Notes under the pieces: model-generated
Told to the model about the DNA's origin: nothing
Databases searched by the model: none
The model's input: the letters and a program-made list of their open reading frames with translations, nothing else
NCBI RefSeq assembly: GCF_018854495.1
Contig: NZ_JABBDR010000255.1
Location: 1 to 18,772 of the forward strand
Reading direction: 5' to 3'
From: Acidithiobacillus ferruginosus
GTDB lineage: Bacteria > Pseudomonadota > Gammaproteobacteria > Acidithiobacillales > Acidithiobacillaceae
Length of the DNA: 18,772 nt
Program-made: the position numbers and the translations under genes
In this document: positions 17,153 to 18,772 of the stretch, piece after piece
How positions within the stretch are numbered: position 1 is the stretch's first letter
How the letters are laid out: each line of letters opens with the position of its first letter

Positions 17153-17179
17153 AAAAAAAGCGGGCCTTGGCTGGCCCGC
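17153..17179 (-). terminator. rho-independent terminator after the OmpA-family gene
   Basis: On the minus strand GCGGGCC (17179-17173) and GGCCCGC (17166-17160) pair around a 6-base loop, followed by seven Ts (17159-17153). It lies 22 bases past the stop of the OmpA-family gene and separates it from ubiB. Confidence 0.93.
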
Positions 17180-17201
17180 ATCTGCAATATTTGGAAGGAA
17201 A

Positions 17202-17849
17202 TTACCGAACGGTCTTCTGAACCTTGATGCTAGAATTGATTTCCACGCGCTGGTTCAGGAAGCGGCCTTGGGGGGTAGCGTTAGTGGCGACCGGATTGTC
17301 GTAGGAGTGACCCTTCAGTACCATACGATCACTCGCTACCCCGTGATGGGTCAGGTACTGTGCGACACTCTGGGCACGCAACTTGGACAGTTTAAGATTA
17401 TATGCGTAGGTGCCCACCTTGCTGCAATATCCATTGACGTCGAGTACGGCCTCGGGATGGTTTTTGGCAAAACTCGCCACTTCGTCCAGTACCCGGATGT
17501 CATGATCCAGCAGCTTGTACGAATCGAACTTGAAGTTGATGCCGGTGATGGTGATCGGTTTGCTCACCAGGATCGTCTGCTCAACAGGCGCGATGGGGGC
17601 AGGTACGGGAGCTGGTGTCGGCGCAGCTGCCACGGCGACCGGCGCGGGCGCACAATAGACGGGCACTGGACCATCCGTTACCGGACGCCCGCCACGCACG
17701 CAGATACCCCGACTGGTGACAACAGGCTTGGCGCCGTGATTGATTGCATAACCCACATAGCCACCGTCCGCATAGGCTGCACTGGCAAAAAGCCCCCCGC
17801 TGATGGCTACCAGCAGTGTGATGCCTTTGATTCCTTTAATATGTTCCAT
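17202..17849 (-). CDS. OmpA-family outer membrane/periplasmic protein with altered peptidoglycan-binding site
   Basis: A 215-residue exported protein. The signal peptide is MEHIKGIKGITLLVAISGG... with a likely cut after AYA (residue 27). Residues about 64-89 are a Pro/Ala-rich linker and residues about 103-205 are an OmpA C-terminal domain: INFKFDSYKLL, LDVNGYCSKVGTYAYNLKLSKLRAQSV, LKGHSYDNPVATN and GRFLNQRVEI. Arg158 of the peptidoglycan site is kept, but the Asp expected 15 residues before it (in the usual GHTD) is Ser143 in GYCS. There is no beta-barrel domain, so this is a short OmpA-like or linker-type protein. I chose the ATG at 17849 because AGGAGG lies 9 bases upstream. It has its own terminator and a candidate promoter, so it is probably a single-gene unit. 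Confidence 0.9.
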   Translation of the reverse strand: MEHIKGIKGITLLVAISGGLFASAAYADGGYVGYAINHGAKPVVTSRGICVRGGRPVTDGPVPVYCAPAPVAVAAAPTPAPVPAPIAPVEQTILVSKPITITGINFKFDSYKLLDHDIRVLDEVASFAKNHPEAVLDVNGYCSKVGTYAYNLKLSKLRAQSVAQYLTHHGVASDRMVLKGHSYDNPVATNATPQGRFLNQRVEINSSIKVQKTVR

Positions 17850-17912
17850 TATCAAAACCCTCCTCTCTCAAGCCCTGGCGAAGCTGCCCGGCAAAAAATC
17901 TTCACTTACTCC

Positions 17913-17930
17913 TTTACAGGATGTTGTAAA
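17913..17930. repeat. inverted repeat TTTACA-N6-TGTAAA over the OmpA-family promoter
   Basis: A perfect 6-bp inverted repeat with a 6-base centre that overlaps the predicted -10 box of the minus-strand promoter. It is suitably placed for a repressor site; no regulator is implied by the sequence itself. Confidence 0.4.
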
Positions 17931-17946
17931 TGGGCAACGATGTCAA
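17918..17946 (-). promoter_or_regulatory. candidate promoter for the OmpA-family gene
   Basis: On the minus strand a perfect TTGACA (17946-17941), a 17-base spacer and CATCCT (17923-17918). The -35 is ideal, the -10 poor (three of six). Transcription would begin near 17911 with a leader of about 60 bases. Confidence 0.4.
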
Positions 17947-18022
17947 GGCGCTGAAAGAGCAGAATACGCATTATTCGTCAAGTTGATGGTGCGTTCCGGA
18001 AGTTGCCGGACCCCGGCACCGC

Positions 18023-18051
18023 TTGACAAAGAAATACCCAGGCCGCACAAT
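18023..18051 (+). promoter_or_regulatory. promoter of the tRNA-tuf operon
   Basis: A perfect TTGACA (18023-18028), a 17-base spacer and CACAAT (18046-18051), followed by the GC-rich stretch GCGCCGC. A GC-rich discriminator is typical of stable-RNA promoters under stringent control. Transcription would start near 18058, 9 bases before tRNA-Tyr. Confidence 0.75.
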
Positions 18052-18066
18052 GCGCCGCTAATCGTG

Positions 18067-18151
18067 GGAGGGGTTCCCGAGCGGTCAAAGGGATCAGACT
18101 GTAAATCTGACGGCTCTGCCTTCGGAGGTTCGAATCCTCCCCCCTCCACCA
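18067..18151 (+). tRNA. tRNA-Tyr (anticodon GTA)
   Basis: An 85-base tRNA with encoded CCA. Acceptor GGAGGGG pairs with CCCCTCC; the anticodon stem CAGA/TCTG encloses the loop with GTA; the long variable arm expected for bacterial tRNA-Tyr is present; the T arm GGAGG-TTCGAAT-CCTCC is complete. Confidence 0.98.
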
Positions 18152-18209
18152 AGCATTTTTTATTGCATCCTGCCTGGCGCAGGCGCCAGTATGGCAAGTT
18201 TTGATTTGT

Positions 18210-18283
18210 GCGGGTGTAGTTCAACGGTAGAACCTCAGCCTTCCAAGCTGATGGTGTGGGTTCGATTCCCATCACCCGCTCCA
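18210..18283 (+). tRNA. tRNA-Gly (anticodon TCC)
   Basis: A 74-base tRNA with encoded CCA. Acceptor GCGGGTG pairs with CACCCGC, and the anticodon stem CAGCC/AGCTG region encloses the loop CTTCCAA with anticodon TCC. It lies 58 bases after tRNA-Tyr. Confidence 0.97.
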
Positions 18284-18291
18284 GTGTTCAT

Positions 18292-18367
<76 letters not shown>

Positions 18368-18412
18368 TATTTTCGGGTCTTTCTTGGGTCTGGTATTCTT
18401 GGGGAGTGTCTG

Positions 18413-18772
18413 ATGTCCAAAGGGAAATTTGAGCGGACGAAGCCGCATGTCAACGTGGGAACGATTGGTCACGTGGACCATGGCAAGACCACATTAACGG
18501 CGGCGCTGACGAAGGTGTTGTCGGCGAAGTTTGGCGGTGAGATTCGCGCCTATGATCAGATTGACAATGCGCCGGAAGAGCGGGCGCGAGGGATCACGAT
18601 AGCGACCTCGCACGTAGAATACGAGACCGCGAATCGTCACTATGCCCATGTAGACTGTCCGGGTCATGCCGACTATGTGAAGAACATGATTACTGGAGCG
18701 GCGCAGATGGACGGCGCCATACTGGTGTGTTCGGCAGCGGACGGCCCGATGCCCCAGACCCGCGAACATATT
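18413..18772 (+). CDS. tuf: elongation factor Tu, N-terminal part
   Basis: Translation GTPase that delivers aminoacyl-tRNA to the ribosome. From the ATG at 18413 (GGGGAG 6 bases upstream) 120 codons are visible up to the window edge without a stop, about 30 percent of the usual protein. Seen are [20 protein letters not shown], the P-loop GHVDHGKT, switch I with ERARGITI, the switch II motif [25 protein letters not shown], and [12 protein letters not shown]. The order tRNA-Tyr, tRNA-Gly, tRNA-Thr, tuf is the same as the E. coli tufB locus, so ribosomal or secE/nusG genes would be expected further right. Confidence 0.98.
   Translation, partial: MSKGKFERTKPHVNVGTIGHVDHGKTTLTAALTKVLSAKFGGEIRAYDQIDNAPEERARGITIATSHVEYETANRHYAHVDCPGHADYVKNMITGAAQMDGAILVCSAADGPMPQTREHI

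Noticed and set aside
17930..17986. An 18-codon open frame (begins MGNDVKALKEQ) upstream of the tRNA genes
   Set aside because: It lies in the promoter region of the OmpA-family gene on the other strand, has only a weak SD, and cannot be told from chance.

Overview
The window is a dense stretch of ordinary bacterial housekeeping genes from a proteobacterium of moderately high GC content. A ubiquinone pathway (ubiE, ubiB), LapA and OmpA-family envelope proteins, a MetX/MetW pair, a RibB-RibX fusion and a tRNA-Tyr/Gly/Thr-tuf operon all point to a beta/gamma-type proteobacterium. Together with the carbonic anhydrase/SulP pair this would fit an autotroph such as Acidithiobacillus. That genus guess is inference from gene content; I could not search a database.

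Left part (1-7229, all minus strand). A carbonic anhydrase gene is followed 9 bases later by a SulP-family anion transporter that runs off the window, probably an inorganic carbon uptake pair. The carbonic anhydrase carries an apparent one-base frameshift after codon 19. Next comes a five-gene minus-strand series, metX-metW-GST-ubiE-metE, closed by a clear rho-independent terminator at 1464-1493. It covers homoserine acylation and B12-independent methionine synthesis, with a quinone C-methyltransferase and a glutathione transferase-like protein in between. MetE carries an unusual His-rich insertion.

Middle part (7230-14994, plus strand). Divergent promoters at 7262-7350 separate metX from an uncharacterised membrane protein. 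Then comes the compact block glyA-nrdR-ribD-ribE-ribBX-ribH-nusB, with stop/start overlaps. It joins one-carbon metabolism, ribonucleotide reductase control, riboflavin synthesis and antitermination. The RibA-like half of RibBX lacks the GTP cyclohydrolase II zinc and catalytic motifs, so a separate RibA must be encoded elsewhere. Two small accessory genes follow: a DUF2934-like protein with a GGCGCC hexamer repeat, and a secreted Sel1-repeat protein preceded by a perfect 8-bp hairpin.

Right part (15012-18772). On the minus strand lie lapA, ubiB and an OmpA-family protein with its own terminator. The OmpA-like domain has Ser where the peptidoglycan-binding Asp is expected. On the plus strand a strong promoter drives tRNA-Tyr, tRNA-Gly, tRNA-Thr and the start of tuf (EF-Tu), which runs off the window.

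I see no mobile element, CRISPR array, phage gene or defence system. The most notable points are modest: the carbonic anhydrase frameshift, the His-rich insert in MetE, the altered OmpA-like binding site, and symmetric DNA elements in the divergent metX region. No gap between genes exceeds 300 bases.
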